Of a DNA stretch of 64,000 bases, positions 43,167 through 52,541 are shown one piece after another. The notes under the pieces were generated by a model. It was not told the DNA's origin. It worked only from the letters and a program-made list of their open reading frames with translations, and made no database searches. Where the stretch lies: NCBI RefSeq assembly GCF_021343995.1, contig NZ_JAJTTE010000012.1, positions 1 through 64,000 of the forward strand, written 5' to 3'. Position 1 is the stretch's first letter. Every line of letters starts with the position of its first letter. This DNA comes from Pseudonocardia terrae (GTDB lineage: Bacteria > Actinomycetota > Actinomycetes > Mycobacteriales > Pseudonocardiaceae). The position numbers were made by a program, and so were the translations under genes.

Positions 43167-44362
43167 CCACGACGGAGAACGGGCGGAACCTCTGGCGGGC
43201 CGCCGCGGCCGCCGTCTTCGCCTGCGGCTGGGGCGGCAACCAGTTCACCCCGCTGCTGGTCATGTACCGCGAGTCCGGGCTGTCGGTCCTCACCGTCGAC
43301 GCGCTGCTGGGCGCGTACGTCGTCGGGCTCGTGCCCGGCCTGCTGACCGTCGGGGCGCTGTCGGAGCGGTACGGCCGCAAGCCGGTGATGCTGGCCGGCA
43401 CGGCCGCATCGCTGGTCGCGAGCGTGTTCCTGGCGATCGGTGGCGTCGGCTGGATCGCGGCGGGCCGGTTCGTGACGGGCCTCGGCGTGGCCGTGGCGAT
43501 GGCCGTCGGGTCGACGTGGGTCACCGAGCTGTCTGTGCGCGGCGGGGCGGAGCGGGCCACCGGCACCCGGCGGGGCGCGCTCTGGCTGACCCTCGGCTTC
43601 GGGCTCGGCGCCGGGATCGCGGGCGTGCTCGCGCAGACCTTGATTTCCTTGGGGGCGCCGTTCCCGATGGAGCTGCCCTACGCCGTGCACGCGGTGCTGG
43701 CCGCGGTCGCGCTGCTCGCGATCGCCCGGTTGCCGGAGACCCGCCCGGCCCCGGTCGCCGCCCGGCCCACCGGCCGCTTCGCGGGGACCCGGCACCCGCG
43801 GTTCCGGCGGGTGATCACGCCGATGGCGCCGTGGATCTTCGGCTCGGCTGGCGTGGCCTACGCGATCATGCCGCAGCTGGTGGGGGACCGGCTGGGGACG
43901 TGGGGGCTGGCCTACTCGACGTTGCTCACCGTGTGCACGCTCGGCGCCGGTGCGCTGGTGCAGCCGCTGGCCAAGCGCCTGGACCGGACGACGAGCGCGC
44001 GCGGCGTCGTCGTCTCGATGATCGTGATGTCGGCCGGACTGGCGGTGAGCGCGGTCGCGGCCGTGGTCCGGTCGCCGGTCGTCGCGCTGGTCGCGGCCGT
44101 GGTGCTCGGCGCCGCGTACGGGATCGCCGTGGTCTCCGGGCTGCTGGAGCTGCAGCGCCTGGCCAGGCCCGACGAGCTGGCCGCCCTCACCGGGGTCTAC
44201 TACGCGCTGGCCTACGTCGGGTTCCTGCTGCCGTCGATCCTCGCCGTGCTCAGCGGGGTCGCGAGCTACCCGGTGCTGCTCGGCTGCCTGGTGCTCGTCG
44301 CGCTGGGCGGGACCGCGGTGATCGTGCGGCACTCCCGGCGTCACCTCCCGGTCCCCGCGTAG
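43163..44362 (+). CDS. MFS transporter
   Basis: A 399-aa protein with about 12 helices and the motif GALSERYGRKPVMLAG in loop 2-3. It is translationally coupled to the GntR regulator. The N-terminal helix has FACGWGGNQFTPLLVMYRE, seen in a group of actinobacterial exporters. An export role for the ligand sensed by the regulator is likely. Confidence 0.87.
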   Translation: MTTTENGRNLWRAAAAAVFACGWGGNQFTPLLVMYRESGLSVLTVDALLGAYVVGLVPGLLTVGALSERYGRKPVMLAGTAASLVASVFLAIGGVGWIAAGRFVTGLGVAVAMAVGSTWVTELSVRGGAERATGTRRGALWLTLGFGLGAGIAGVLAQTLISLGAPFPMELPYAVHAVLAAVALLAIARLPETRPAPVAARPTGRFAGTRHPRFRRVITPMAPWIFGSAGVAYAIMPQLVGDRLGTWGLAYSTLLTVCTLGAGALVQPLAKRLDRTTSARGVVVSMIVMSAGLAVSAVAAVVRSPVVALVAAVVLGAAYGIAVVSGLLELQRLARPDELAALTGVYYALAYVGFLLPSILAVLSGVASYPVLLGCLVLVALGGTAVIVRHSRRHLPVPA

Positions 44363-44400
44363 CTCCTCGACTCGCGGGAGCTCAGGGCGCGACTCGCGGG

Positions 44401-46080
44401 TCAGGAGGGCTGGAGCTCGTCGGCCCGGTCGTCGGGGCGGTCGTCCGGGTGGCCGTCGTAGCGGTCCCCGGACCCGCCCCGCAGCCGCTTCGCCTCGGCG
44501 AGGCCGGCCGGACCGGTGCGCGCCAGGGCGTGCAGGGCCAGGTCGCGGTGCACCGGGTCGTCGGTGCGGGCGAGGAAGCGGCCGATCTCCCGCGCGGCCT
44601 CGGCCGGGGTGCGGGCGGCGACCCAGGCGTCGAGCTCGGCCTCGGCGACCGCGCTGCGCACCTCGGACATCCGCACGCACACGTACTCGAGGTCCTCGTC
44701 GGCCAGCTCGCCCGGCAGCGGCGCGTGCAGGCCCTGGTCGATCAGGGTCTCGTGCACCGCCCACAGCCCCATCGGGGTGAGCGAGACGATCGTGGGGTCC
44801 GGGTCGTCCCGGCCCGCCAGCTCCACCAGCCCGTCGAGGTCCTCGGCGTCGAGCAGCTCGCCGAGCTCGACCGCGCCGAGCAGCTCCAGCGCGTCGAGCA
44901 GGGCAGTGACGTCGCGTCGCCAGAGCCGCTGCTCCGCGTCGCCGGCGAGGTCGTCGACCACGCAGCCGCACTCCTCGTTGACGGCCTCGCGGACCAGCCG
45001 GTGGAACAGCTCGACCGGGACGGGCCCGCCGCCCGCGGCGTAGAGCTCGAGCCACAGGATCGGGAACGCGTCGGCGAGCGACATGCCGAACAGCGACGGC
45101 GCCCCGAACACGTCCGTGCCGCCGAGGTGGTCGCCGATCCGCCCGACGGCCCCGAACACCCGCCGCCACAGCTCGATCGGCCGGTGCAGGTCCTTCGCGG
45201 CGCTCTTCACCGGGACCAGCCGGCCGTGCAGCGAGCGGACCAGCCGGGCGGCCTTGGCCCAGTGCAGCAGCATCGAGGTCTCGGGCAGGTCCGTGCTGCT
45301 GCGTGCGCTGTCCCGGTAGAGCTGGTCGAGGCCGAGCAGGTCGGCGAGGGAGAGCGCGTCGGCGAGGCCGAGCTTGCCGTCCCGGGTGAGTCGGCGCCCC
45401 GCCCGCACCCACACGGTCAGCTTGCGCAACAGGTCGAGCGCGGTGCTGTCCTGCGCGGCGACGACCATCTCGGCCGCGCTGGGCAGCAGCACCGGCGGCA
45501 GCTCGGGCGCCGGGGCGGGGTCGCGCGACGCCTCCTGCTCGCGCCGGGTGATCTCGGCGAGCGCGGCCCGGTCGATGTGGACCTCGCCGGAGCGGGCGCG
45601 GTCGAGGAAGCGCTGCACCGCACGCGGATCGGCGGGGTCGACGCCGTGCCGGCGCAGTTGGACGCCCCAGAACTTGCCGAGGTCGTAGTTGCGCTCGTCG
45701 GCGATCCCGTCGAGCAGCGCGGGGGTGGAGTCCCGGACCTGTGCGTGCAGCTCCGCACGCGAGGCGGAGCGGTGGTCGAGCCCGTCGGCGTCGGCCAGGA
45801 AGTCGATCAGCGCGTGGAAGGCCTCGGGGACCTCCTCGGCGTCGAGCACGGTGACGTGCCGCGGGAACCACATGCCGAGCGCGTCGGCGACGTGCGCCCG
45901 GGTCCACCGGCCGAGCCTGCGGTCCAGCGCGTACTTGTAGTCGAGCGCGGCGGCGACCAGGAAGACGTCCGCCGAGACCCGCCGCCGGCGGGCCCACGTC
46001 AGGAAGGCCTCCAGCAACCGGTCCCGAGCTCCGGCGTATCCCTGGTCGTCACCGGGGGCGAAGACGAGACGCATCGCCAT
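44401..46080 (-). CDS. Large hypothetical protein (559 aa)
   Basis: A 559-aa soluble protein with an N-terminal region of about 110 residues (VSADVFLVAAALDYKYALDR, LGRWTRAHVADALGMWFPRH), a central helical region, and a C-terminal part rich in acidic residues and Leu. No signal peptide, membrane helix or recognised catalytic motif. ATG at 46080 or 46074 are both possible after AGAAGGTGG. This kind of protein is found in actinomycetes without known function. It stands alone between convergent and tandem neighbours. Confidence 0.7.
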   Translation of the reverse strand: MAMRLVFAPGDDQGYAGARDRLLEAFLTWARRRRVSADVFLVAAALDYKYALDRRLGRWTRAHVADALGMWFPRHVTVLDAEEVPEAFHALIDFLADADGLDHRSASRAELHAQVRDSTPALLDGIADERNYDLGKFWGVQLRRHGVDPADPRAVQRFLDRARSGEVHIDRAALAEITRREQEASRDPAPAPELPPVLLPSAAEMVVAAQDSTALDLLRKLTVWVRAGRRLTRDGKLGLADALSLADLLGLDQLYRDSARSSTDLPETSMLLHWAKAARLVRSLHGRLVPVKSAAKDLHRPIELWRRVFGAVGRIGDHLGGTDVFGAPSLFGMSLADAFPILWLELYAAGGGPVPVELFHRLVREAVNEECGCVVDDLAGDAEQRLWRRDVTALLDALELLGAVELGELLDAEDLDGLVELAGRDDPDPTIVSLTPMGLWAVHETLIDQGLHAPLPGELADEDLEYVCVRMSEVRSAVAEAELDAWVAARTPAEAAREIGRFLARTDDPVHRDLALHALARTGPAGLAEAKRLRGGSGDRYDGHPDDRPDDRADELQPS

Positions 46081-46148
46081 CCACCTTCTCAGCCCGGCGG
46101 GCCGTGCGGGACAGGGGGTCCGCGGATCCGCGACCGGCCGGTGCGGTA

Positions 46149-46175
46149 GGGGCGCCGCACACGCGACGGCGCCCC
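46149..46175 (-). terminator. Terminator hairpin downstream of the BCCT transporter
   Basis: GGGGCGCCG (46149-46157) and CGGCGCCCC (46167-46175) form a perfect 9-bp stem with a 9-nt loop, 34 bp after the transporter stop codon. A second stem (CCCCGGC 46172-46178 with GCCGGGG 46184-46190) overlaps it by 4 nt. Confidence 0.6.
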
Positions 46176-46208
46176 GGCACACGGCCGGGGCCCGTCGGAG
46201 CGTGGCGG

Positions 46209-47993
46209 TCAGGCCCGGTGCGGCGGCTGCGGCTCGCCCGGTAGGAGGGTGCCCCCGCCGTGCTCCTGCGCCTCGTCCGCGCCGTCGGCCGTGCTCAGCG
46301 GCTTGACGTTGAGGATGAAGTCGCCGTCGTGGGCCTTGAGGCCGTAGTCGACGGCCTGCTCCACGGCCTCGGCCGCCCGGTCCTCCCTGCGGATCAGCGG
46401 GTCGGCGCGCAGGTCCTTGTAGAGCGACACGCACAGCAGCACCATCACGATCACGAACGGCAGCGCCATGATGATCGTGATGTTCTGGATGCCGGTCAGG
46501 GCGTCGTCCCCGCCGACGAGCAGCATCACTGCGGCGATCGCGCCCATCACGGCGCCCCAGAAGATGACGATGCCGCGGCCGGGCTCGAGGGAGCCCCGCT
46601 GCGAGATCGTGCCCATCACCACGGACGCGGCGTCGGCGCCGGAGACGAAGAAGATCGCCACGAGCAGCATCGCGACCACGGAGAGCACCACGCCGCCCGG
46701 GTAGGACTGCAGCAGCCCGAACAGCTGCTCCTCCTGCCCGCCGGACGCGAGGTTCAGGCCCCCGGACTGCCGCGAGATCGCGGCTCCGCCGAAGATCGCG
46801 AACCAGATCAGCGACACGAGGCTGGGGATGAGGATCACGCCGGCGATGAACTGCCGGACGGTCCGGCCGCGCGAGATGCGGGCGATGAACATGCCCACGA
46901 ACGGCGTCCAGGAGATCCACCAGGCCCAGTAGAAGACCGTCCAGCTCTGCAGCCACTCGGCCGTCTCCGGGCCGTCGGCGCCGGTGCGGGCGGCCATCGA
47001 CGCCAGGTCGGCGAGGTAGTGGCCGACGGTGCCGGGCAGCAGGTTGAGGATCAGCACGGTCGGGCCGACGACGAACACGAAGAACGCGAGTACCGCGGCG
47101 AGCACCATGTTGATGTTCGACAGCCACTGGATGCCCTTGGCCACGCCGCTGACCGCCGAGGCGATGAACGCGATGGTCAGCACCACGATGATCACGACGA
47201 GCAGCGGGGTGCCGGGGTTGTGCATCCAGCCGCCGGCCTGCAGGCCGCCGCCGATCTGCAGCGCGCCGAGCCCGAGCGACGCCGCCGAGCCGAAGAGCGT
47301 CGCGAAGATCGCGAAGATGTCGATCGCCTTGCCGAGGCCGCCCTGCGTGCGCCGGGTGCCCAGCAGCGGCGCGAACGCGGCCGAGATCAGCTGGCTGCGG
47401 CCCTTGCGGAAGGTGCCGTAGGCGATCGCGAGCCCGACGACGGCGTAGATCGCCCACGGGTGCAGCGTCCAGTGGAACAGGGTGGTCGCCATCGCGGCGT
47501 CGAGCGCCTGCGGGCTGCCCGGCGCGGCGCCGGTGCCCGGCGGCGGCGTGGTGAAGAAGGACAGCGGCTCGGCCACGCCGAAGAACATCAGGCCGATGCC
47601 CATGCCGGCGGAGAACATCATCGCGACCCACGAGGACGTCCGGAACTCCGGTCGCTCGTCGTCGCGGCCGAGCGGGATCTTGCCGTAGCGGCTCGCGGCC
47701 AGCCAGATCGCGAACACCACGAACCCGCTGGCGGCGAGGATGAAGAACCAGCCGCCGCCGCTCATGATCCCGCCGAGCACGGCGCTCGCGACCGACGACA
47801 AGGTGCCCGTGGCGACGGTGCCCCAGATGATGAACGCGACGACCAGCGCCGCCGAGACGCCGAAGACGACCTTGTCGGTCGGCTTCCGCCGGTCCGCCGC
47901 GCCGCCGCCCTCGACGACGGGGTCGACCGCCGTGGCGTCGTCGGGGTCCGGGGTGGGTGGGGGGCCGCCGGTGGTGGGTTCCTTCACTGTCAT
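46209..47993 (-). CDS. BCCT family transporter (betaine/carnitine/choline)
   Basis: A 594-aa protein with 12 membrane helices. The Gly-rich helix FSAGMGIGLMFFGVAEPLSFF and the Trp-rich signature AWWISWTPFVGMFIARISRG are diagnostic. The GMGIGLM form of the helix-3 motif is typical of Na+-coupled betaine carriers. N- and C-terminal tails of about 40 and 60 residues are charged and may sense osmotic stress. ATG at 47993 starts with MTVKEPTTGG. It probably imports a compatible solute such as glycine betaine. Confidence 0.93.
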   Translation of the reverse strand: MTVKEPTTGGPPPTPDPDDATAVDPVVEGGGAADRRKPTDKVVFGVSAALVVAFIIWGTVATGTLSSVASAVLGGIMSGGGWFFILAASGFVVFAIWLAASRYGKIPLGRDDERPEFRTSSWVAMMFSAGMGIGLMFFGVAEPLSFFTTPPPGTGAAPGSPQALDAAMATTLFHWTLHPWAIYAVVGLAIAYGTFRKGRSQLISAAFAPLLGTRRTQGGLGKAIDIFAIFATLFGSAASLGLGALQIGGGLQAGGWMHNPGTPLLVVIIVVLTIAFIASAVSGVAKGIQWLSNINMVLAAVLAFFVFVVGPTVLILNLLPGTVGHYLADLASMAARTGADGPETAEWLQSWTVFYWAWWISWTPFVGMFIARISRGRTVRQFIAGVILIPSLVSLIWFAIFGGAAISRQSGGLNLASGGQEEQLFGLLQSYPGGVVLSVVAMLLVAIFFVSGADAASVVMGTISQRGSLEPGRGIVIFWGAVMGAIAAVMLLVGGDDALTGIQNITIIMALPFVIVMVLLCVSLYKDLRADPLIRREDRAAEAVEQAVDYGLKAHDGDFILNVKPLSTADGADEAQEHGGGTLLPGEPQPPHRA

Positions 47994-48185
47994 GCCTGGC
48001 TTCCCGCCGGAGGCGGGGTCCCCCTCACGTCTCGTCGTCCGGTCCGTGTGCGTTCGTCACCATCGGTCCCAGGACGGGCGGAGTCAACCTCGCCGTCCTT
48101 CCCGTTTCGTGTGTCGCATTCGGTTGCGCAGAGGGGGGACCAGGACGAACCGGCCGATCGACCTGCGGCAGAACGGGCGAACGGG

Positions 48186-48208
48186 CGTTCGGGATCGTTA
48201 CCCGAACG
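48186..48208 (-). terminator. Terminator hairpin of the beta-lactamase-fold gene
   Basis: CGTTCGGG (48186-48193) and CCCGAACG (48201-48208) form a perfect 8-bp stem with a 7-nt loop, directly abutting the stop codon at 48209. Confidence 0.6.
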
Positions 48209-49537
48209 TCACGGCGTGGACGACCACCCCTCGTCGGACACCCCGCCCGGCACGGGAGCGGCCGGGTCGTAGGGCGTGCGGGTGAAGACGAAGGTGGCGA
48301 GGTTCAGTGCGACGGGGTCGAGCCGGAGCGTCTCACCGGCGAAGTAGCCGTCGAGCCCGACCCACGTGCCGTCCGGGCGCGGCCGGAACCGGGAGGAGCG
48401 GCCGGCCCTGCCGAGCCCGCCCAGGTGCAGCAGCCCACCGGGGACCGCGCGCAGCACGTACGGCGAGGGGCCCCAGTACCAGGGGCCGAGCAGCTCGGCG
48501 GGCACCGGCGACGCGGCGGGCGACCACGCCGCGACGACGGTCGGCTCGGCCGCGCGGAGGTCGGCGAGCAGCCGGGAGGGGAGGGCGCCGTCGAGCCCGG
48601 AGGTGACGTTGGCCAGCGCGAGCGCCGCGGTGCCCTCCTCGCGGTCGGCCCACAGTCCGGCGAGGAAGCCCGGCATCGAGCCGCCGTGCCCGACCAGCGT
48701 GCGGTCCTCGTGCCGCTGCACCTGCACCCCCAGCCCGTACGACGACCAGGTCGGGCCCGAGAAGTCGACGCCCGCCGGGATCGTCATCTCCTCGCCGGTG
48801 GCGGGGGACAGGACGTCGCCGGTGTCGCCGAGCAGGAAGGCGCCGAGCCGGCCGAGGTCGGTCGCGGTCGCCCACAGCTGGCCGGCCGCGGCCATCACCC
48901 CCGCGTGGTGCTCGGGCTCGGCGAGCAGCTCGTCCGACCACGGGTGCACGGCGTAGCCCCGCGCGGCGCGGCCCTCGGGACGCGGGGTGGTGCGGCGCAT
49001 CCCGAGCGGGAGCAGCACCTCGTCCCGGGCCACCTCCTCCCAGGCGCGCCCGCGCGCCCGCGCGACCAGCTCGCCGAGCAGGCCGAAGCCGAGGTTGGAG
49101 TAGTGGAACCGGCGCCCGCCGGGCAGGACGCGGTGCTCCTCGGCCAGCCCGAGGTCCTCGAGCGTGCCGCCCGGGGTGCGCTCCCACCACTGCCCGGGGC
49201 TCTCCGACGTCGCGCCGGCGGTGTGCGAGAGCAGCTGGGTGAGCGTGCGGTCGCCGAGCGGGGTGCCGGGCACGTGCTTCTCGAGCGGGTCGTCGAGGTC
49301 GAGCAGGCCCTCGTCGCGCAGCCGCAGCACCGTGATCGCGCAGACGGTCTTGGAGATCGAGCCGAGCCGGTACTGGACGTCGGCGTGCGGCTCGTCGACC
49401 GCGCCCCGCCCCGCGGACCACGCCAGCGTCCGGTCGCGGACCACGCCGGCGACGAGGGAGGGACAGCGCCCGTCGCGCTGCGCCCGGGCGACGCGGGCGA
49501 GCAGGGTGCGTTCGGTCGACGGCAGCAGCGAGCTCAT
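48209..49537 (-). CDS. Beta-lactamase-fold serine hydrolase (class C/DD-peptidase-like)
   Basis: A 442-aa hydrolase of the beta-lactamase/penicillin-binding-protein superfamily. The active-site SxxK is GSISKTV at about residues 58-64, YSN is in FHYSNLGFG, and the third motif HGG is in LVGHGGSMPGF. There is no signal peptide, so it is likely cytoplasmic and more probably an esterase or peptidase than a secreted beta-lactamase. ATG at 49537 overlaps the Lrp gene stop (ATGA), so the hydrolase is coupled to it. Confidence 0.88.
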   Translation of the reverse strand: MSSLLPSTERTLLARVARAQRDGRCPSLVAGVVRDRTLAWSAGRGAVDEPHADVQYRLGSISKTVCAITVLRLRDEGLLDLDDPLEKHVPGTPLGDRTLTQLLSHTAGATSESPGQWWERTPGGTLEDLGLAEEHRVLPGGRRFHYSNLGFGLLGELVARARGRAWEEVARDEVLLPLGMRRTTPRPEGRAARGYAVHPWSDELLAEPEHHAGVMAAAGQLWATATDLGRLGAFLLGDTGDVLSPATGEEMTIPAGVDFSGPTWSSYGLGVQVQRHEDRTLVGHGGSMPGFLAGLWADREEGTAALALANVTSGLDGALPSRLLADLRAAEPTVVAAWSPAASPVPAELLGPWYWGPSPYVLRAVPGGLLHLGGLGRAGRSSRFRPRPDGTWVGLDGYFAGETLRLDPVALNLATFVFTRTPYDPAAPVPGGVSDEGWSSTP

Positions 49538-50037
49538 GATCGGACGCTAGCGAGGCGCTCCACCAGCGCCGTGACCCGGTGGTCCACCAGCCGCCGCATG
49601 ACGAGCGCGGTGGTGGTCCGCTCGACGCCGTCGATGGCGAGCAGCAGGCCGGCGATGCGGTAGAGGTCGTCGGCGTCGCGTGCGACGGCCTGCACCAGCA
49701 GGTCGCCCTCGCCGGTCATGCCGAGGACCTCGATCACCTCCGGCACGGCCGCGAGCGCGTCGGCCACGGGGTCGAGCTTGCGCTGCACCACCGTGACCGT
49801 CACGTACGCGGTGAGCGGGTAGCCGAGTGCCGCCGGGTCGATCCGCCGCTCCACGCTGCCCAGCACCCCGCTCTCCTCGAGCCGGGTGAGCCGGGCCTGC
49901 ACGGTGTTGCGGGACAGCCCCGCGCGCTCGGCGAGCGCGAGCGCCGTGCCGCGCGGGTTCTCGGCCAGGGCGAGCAGCAGGCGCGCGTCGATCGTGTCGA
50001 TCGGGGCCGGCCGGTCGGTGCGGTCGGCACTGTGCAT
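49534..50037 (-). CDS. Lrp/AsnC family transcriptional regulator
   Basis: A 167-aa regulator with an N-terminal HTH (RLLLALAENPRGTALALAERA and GLSRNTVQARLTRLEESGVL) and a C-terminal RAM/ACT-like ligand domain (VLGMTGEGDLLVQAVARDAD). ATG at 50037 follows GGAGG. It is divergent from the AceE-like gene, and an inverted repeat lies between them. Typical Lrp ligands are amino acids or 2-oxo acids, which would fit control of a 2-oxo-acid-processing enzyme. Confidence 0.9.
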   Translation of the reverse strand: MHSADRTDRPAPIDTIDARLLLALAENPRGTALALAERAGLSRNTVQARLTRLEESGVLGSVERRIDPAALGYPLTAYVTVTVVQRKLDPVADALAAVPEVIEVLGMTGEGDLLVQAVARDADDLYRIAGLLLAIDGVERTTTALVMRRLVDHRVTALVERLASVRS

Positions 50038-50073
50038 CCTGCTCGCCTCCTCGCGGTGCCGGGCCGCCGCGGT

Positions 50074-50086
50074 GTGCAGGATGCAC
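50074..50086. promoter_or_regulatory. Inverted repeat in the Lrp/AceE-like divergent promoter
   Basis: GTGCA (50074-50078), GGA, TGCAC (50082-50086). GTGCA-type half sites recur nearby (TTGTGCAGG and CCGTGCACG in the same 127-bp gap), which suits the cooperative binding of Lrp-family proteins. Confidence 0.45.
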
Positions 50087-50164
50087 GTGATGGCGGCCTC
50101 GACTTGTGCAGGGAGCGTATCGGTGGTGCGCTCGTCGGGCACCGTGCACGAGAGGAGCCCACCG

Positions 50165-52474
50165 ATGACCGCCGTCTCCGACTCCCGACCCGCCGGCACC
50201 GACCGGCTCGCGGTACTGGGGGAGATCGAGCAGCGGGTGCGCTGGCTCTCCACCGCGATCATCGACCACGCCAACCGCGTCCGGCCCAACCCGACCGGGC
50301 TGAAGGTCGGCGGGCACCAGGCGTCGTCGGCGTCGATGACCACGCTGATGACCGCGCTGTGGTTCGAGCACCTGCGCTCCGGCGACCGCGTCTCGGTCAA
50401 GCCGCACGCCTCGCCGGTGCTGCACGCAATCAACTACCTCCTCGGCGAGCTCGACGAGTCGTACCTGACCACGCTGCGGGCGTTCGGGGGGCTGCAGAGC
50501 TACCCGTCGCGGTCGAAGGACCCCGACCCGGTCGACTACTCGACGGGCTCGGTCGGCATCGGCGCCACCGCTCCCATCTGGGGTGCGCTGGCCCGTCGGT
50601 ACATCACGACGCTGGGGGAGCAGGCCGGCGCCGGGCGGCAGTACTCGCTGGTCGGCGACGCGGAGCTCGACGAGGGCGCGGTCTGGGAGGCGATCCTGGA
50701 CCCGATGGTCGCCGACCTGGGCGAGGTCGTGTGGCTCGTCGACCTGAACCGGCAGAGCCTGGACCGGGTGGTGCCGAACATCGGTGCGCCGCGGCTGCAG
50801 GGCATGTTCGCCGCGGCCGGCTGGCAGGTCCTCACCGTCAAGTACGGGCGGCTGCTGCACGAGCTGTTCGAGCGCCCGGGGGGTGCGGCGCTGCAGCACC
50901 GGATCGACGAGATGACCAATCCGGAGTACCAGCGCCTGCTGCGCTGCACCCCGGCCCAGCTGCGGGAGCGGCTGCCGGACTCGCCGGAGCTGGCGCAGCT
51001 CGTCGGCACGCTCGACGACGCGACCCTGCACGCCGCGATCCGCAACCTGGGCGGGCACGACCTGCAGGCCGTCGGCGACGCCTTCGCGCAGATCGACGAC
51101 ACCCGCCCGACCGTCGTGTTCGCCTACACGGTCAAGGGGTTCGGGCTGGCCAGCGAGGGGCACCCGCAGAACCACTCGTCGCTGCTGACGGCCGGCCAGA
51201 TCGCCGAGCTGGCGGAGCGCTCGGGGATGTCGCTCGACGCCCCGTGGCAGCGCTTCGGACCGGACACGCCGGCGGGCCGGTTGTGCGCCGAGACCGCCGA
51301 GCGGCTGCGCCGGGGCCCGGTCGAGGGCGTGGCCGCCCCGGCCCTGCCCACCGACATCGGCCGGACGCCGTCGGGCCGGGCGACCACGCAGGCCGCGCTG
51401 GGCCGCGCGCTGCTGGACCTGACCCGGGAGGCGCCCGAGGCGGCGCGGCGGGTGGTCACGCTGTGCCCGGACGTGTCCTCGTCGACCAACCTCGGTGGCT
51501 GGGTGAACAAGGTCGGCGTGTGGTCGCCGGCCGAGCGCCGCGACTGGTTCGACGACGACCCCGAGACGATCCTGCACTGGCGGGAGCGGCCCACGGGACA
51601 GCACATCGAGCTGGGCATCGCGGAGGGCAACCTGGTCGGCGCGCTCGGCGAGCTGGGCGCGACGTGGAGCCGGTGGGGCCAGCCGCTGCTGCCGATCGGG
51701 GTGCTCTACGACCCGTTCGTCGAGCGGGCGCTGGAGCCGTGGTCGTTCGGGATCTACGCGGGCGGGCAGTCGATCCTGGTCGGCACGCCGTCCGGGGTGT
51801 CGCTCGCCCCCGAGGGCGGGGCGCACCAGTCGATCACCACGCCCTCGGTGGGGCTGGAGCAGCCCGGCTGCGTCACCTACGAGCCGGCCTTCGCGATCGA
51901 CGTCGAGTGGACCCTGCTGGCCTCGCTGGCCCGGCTCGGCCGGCCGGACGGGACCAGTGCCTACCTGCGGCTGTCCACCCGGCCCGTCGACCAGTCGCTC
52001 GCCGCGGTGCCGGCCGACCCGGCGGCCCGCGAGCGGCGTCGCCGGCAGGTCGTGGCGGGCGCCTACCCCCTGCGGACCGGCGAGAACCCGGCGGTGACGA
52101 TCGCCGCGATGGGCGCGATGGTGCCCGAGGCGCTGGCCGCGGCCGAGCGGCTAGAGTCGCTGGGCACGGCCGTCGACGTCGTCGTGGTCACCAGCCCGGG
52201 GCTGCTGTTCGACGCGGTCCGGGCCCGGGCCGGGCACGGCAGCGCGGACACGTGGATCCTCGACGCCGCCTTCCCGGCCCGTAAGGCCACGCCGCTGGTG
52301 ACCCTGCTCGACGGGCACCCGCACACGCTGGCCTTCCTCGCCGGGATCAACCAGGTCCGCGCCACCCACCTCGGCGTGACTCGGTTCGGGCAGTCCGGCG
52401 ACCTCGACAGCGTCTACCGCTACCACGGAATCGACGCGGACAGCGTGGTCGGCGCCGCCCTCGACCTGCTCTGA
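50165..52474 (+). CDS. Thiamine-diphosphate enzyme, AceE/transketolase-like
   Basis: A 769-aa ThDP-dependent enzyme of the homodimeric pyruvate dehydrogenase E1/transketolase superfamily. The ThDP/metal motif runs from GDAELDEG (Gly164-Asp165) to the Asn in WLVDLNRQSLDRV, which is the AceE type. TPSGRATTQAALGRALLDL and the pyrimidine-binding region IELGIAEGNLVGALGELG follow. It is shorter than AceE (about 890-930 aa). There are no E2/E3 genes beside it, so a role in a 2-oxo acid or amino-acid route is inferred from the divergent Lrp gene. Confidence 0.85.
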   Translation: MTAVSDSRPAGTDRLAVLGEIEQRVRWLSTAIIDHANRVRPNPTGLKVGGHQASSASMTTLMTALWFEHLRSGDRVSVKPHASPVLHAINYLLGELDESYLTTLRAFGGLQSYPSRSKDPDPVDYSTGSVGIGATAPIWGALARRYITTLGEQAGAGRQYSLVGDAELDEGAVWEAILDPMVADLGEVVWLVDLNRQSLDRVVPNIGAPRLQGMFAAAGWQVLTVKYGRLLHELFERPGGAALQHRIDEMTNPEYQRLLRCTPAQLRERLPDSPELAQLVGTLDDATLHAAIRNLGGHDLQAVGDAFAQIDDTRPTVVFAYTVKGFGLASEGHPQNHSSLLTAGQIAELAERSGMSLDAPWQRFGPDTPAGRLCAETAERLRRGPVEGVAAPALPTDIGRTPSGRATTQAALGRALLDLTREAPEAARRVVTLCPDVSSSTNLGGWVNKVGVWSPAERRDWFDDDPETILHWRERPTGQHIELGIAEGNLVGALGELGATWSRWGQPLLPIGVLYDPFVERALEPWSFGIYAGGQSILVGTPSGVSLAPEGGAHQSITTPSVGLEQPGCVTYEPAFAIDVEWTLLASLARLGRPDGTSAYLRLSTRPVDQSLAAVPADPAARERRRRQVVAGAYPLRTGENPAVTIAAMGAMVPEALAAAERLESLGTAVDVVVVTSPGLLFDAVRARAGHGSADTWILDAAFPARKATPLVTLLDGHPHTLAFLAGINQVRATHLGVTRFGQSGDLDSVYRYHGIDADSVVGAALDLL

Positions 52475-52524
52475 CAGCGCCTGGGGGGCGGGAGGCGGCG
52501 GGCGGGTGAGCTCCTGAGGCGTGT

Positions 52525-52538
52525 GCGCCCCGGGGCGC
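52525..52538. other. GC-only palindrome between convergent genes
   Basis: GCGCCCCGGGGCGC is a perfect 14-bp palindrome without a loop, in the 67-bp gap between the AceE-like gene and the phosphatase gene. It is too short to be a confident terminator. Confidence 0.35.
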
Positions 52539-52541
52539 GGG

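Noticed and set aside
42986-45997. Long minus-strand open frame (about 1000 codons) over the MFS gene
   Set aside because: It overlaps two well-supported genes, its composition is low-complexity Arg/Pro/Ala, and no domain is visible.
52525-52538. Terminator in the 67-bp gap between convergent genes
   Set aside because: The palindrome has no loop and is only GC, so it cannot be called a terminator with confidence; it is listed as a plain palindrome.
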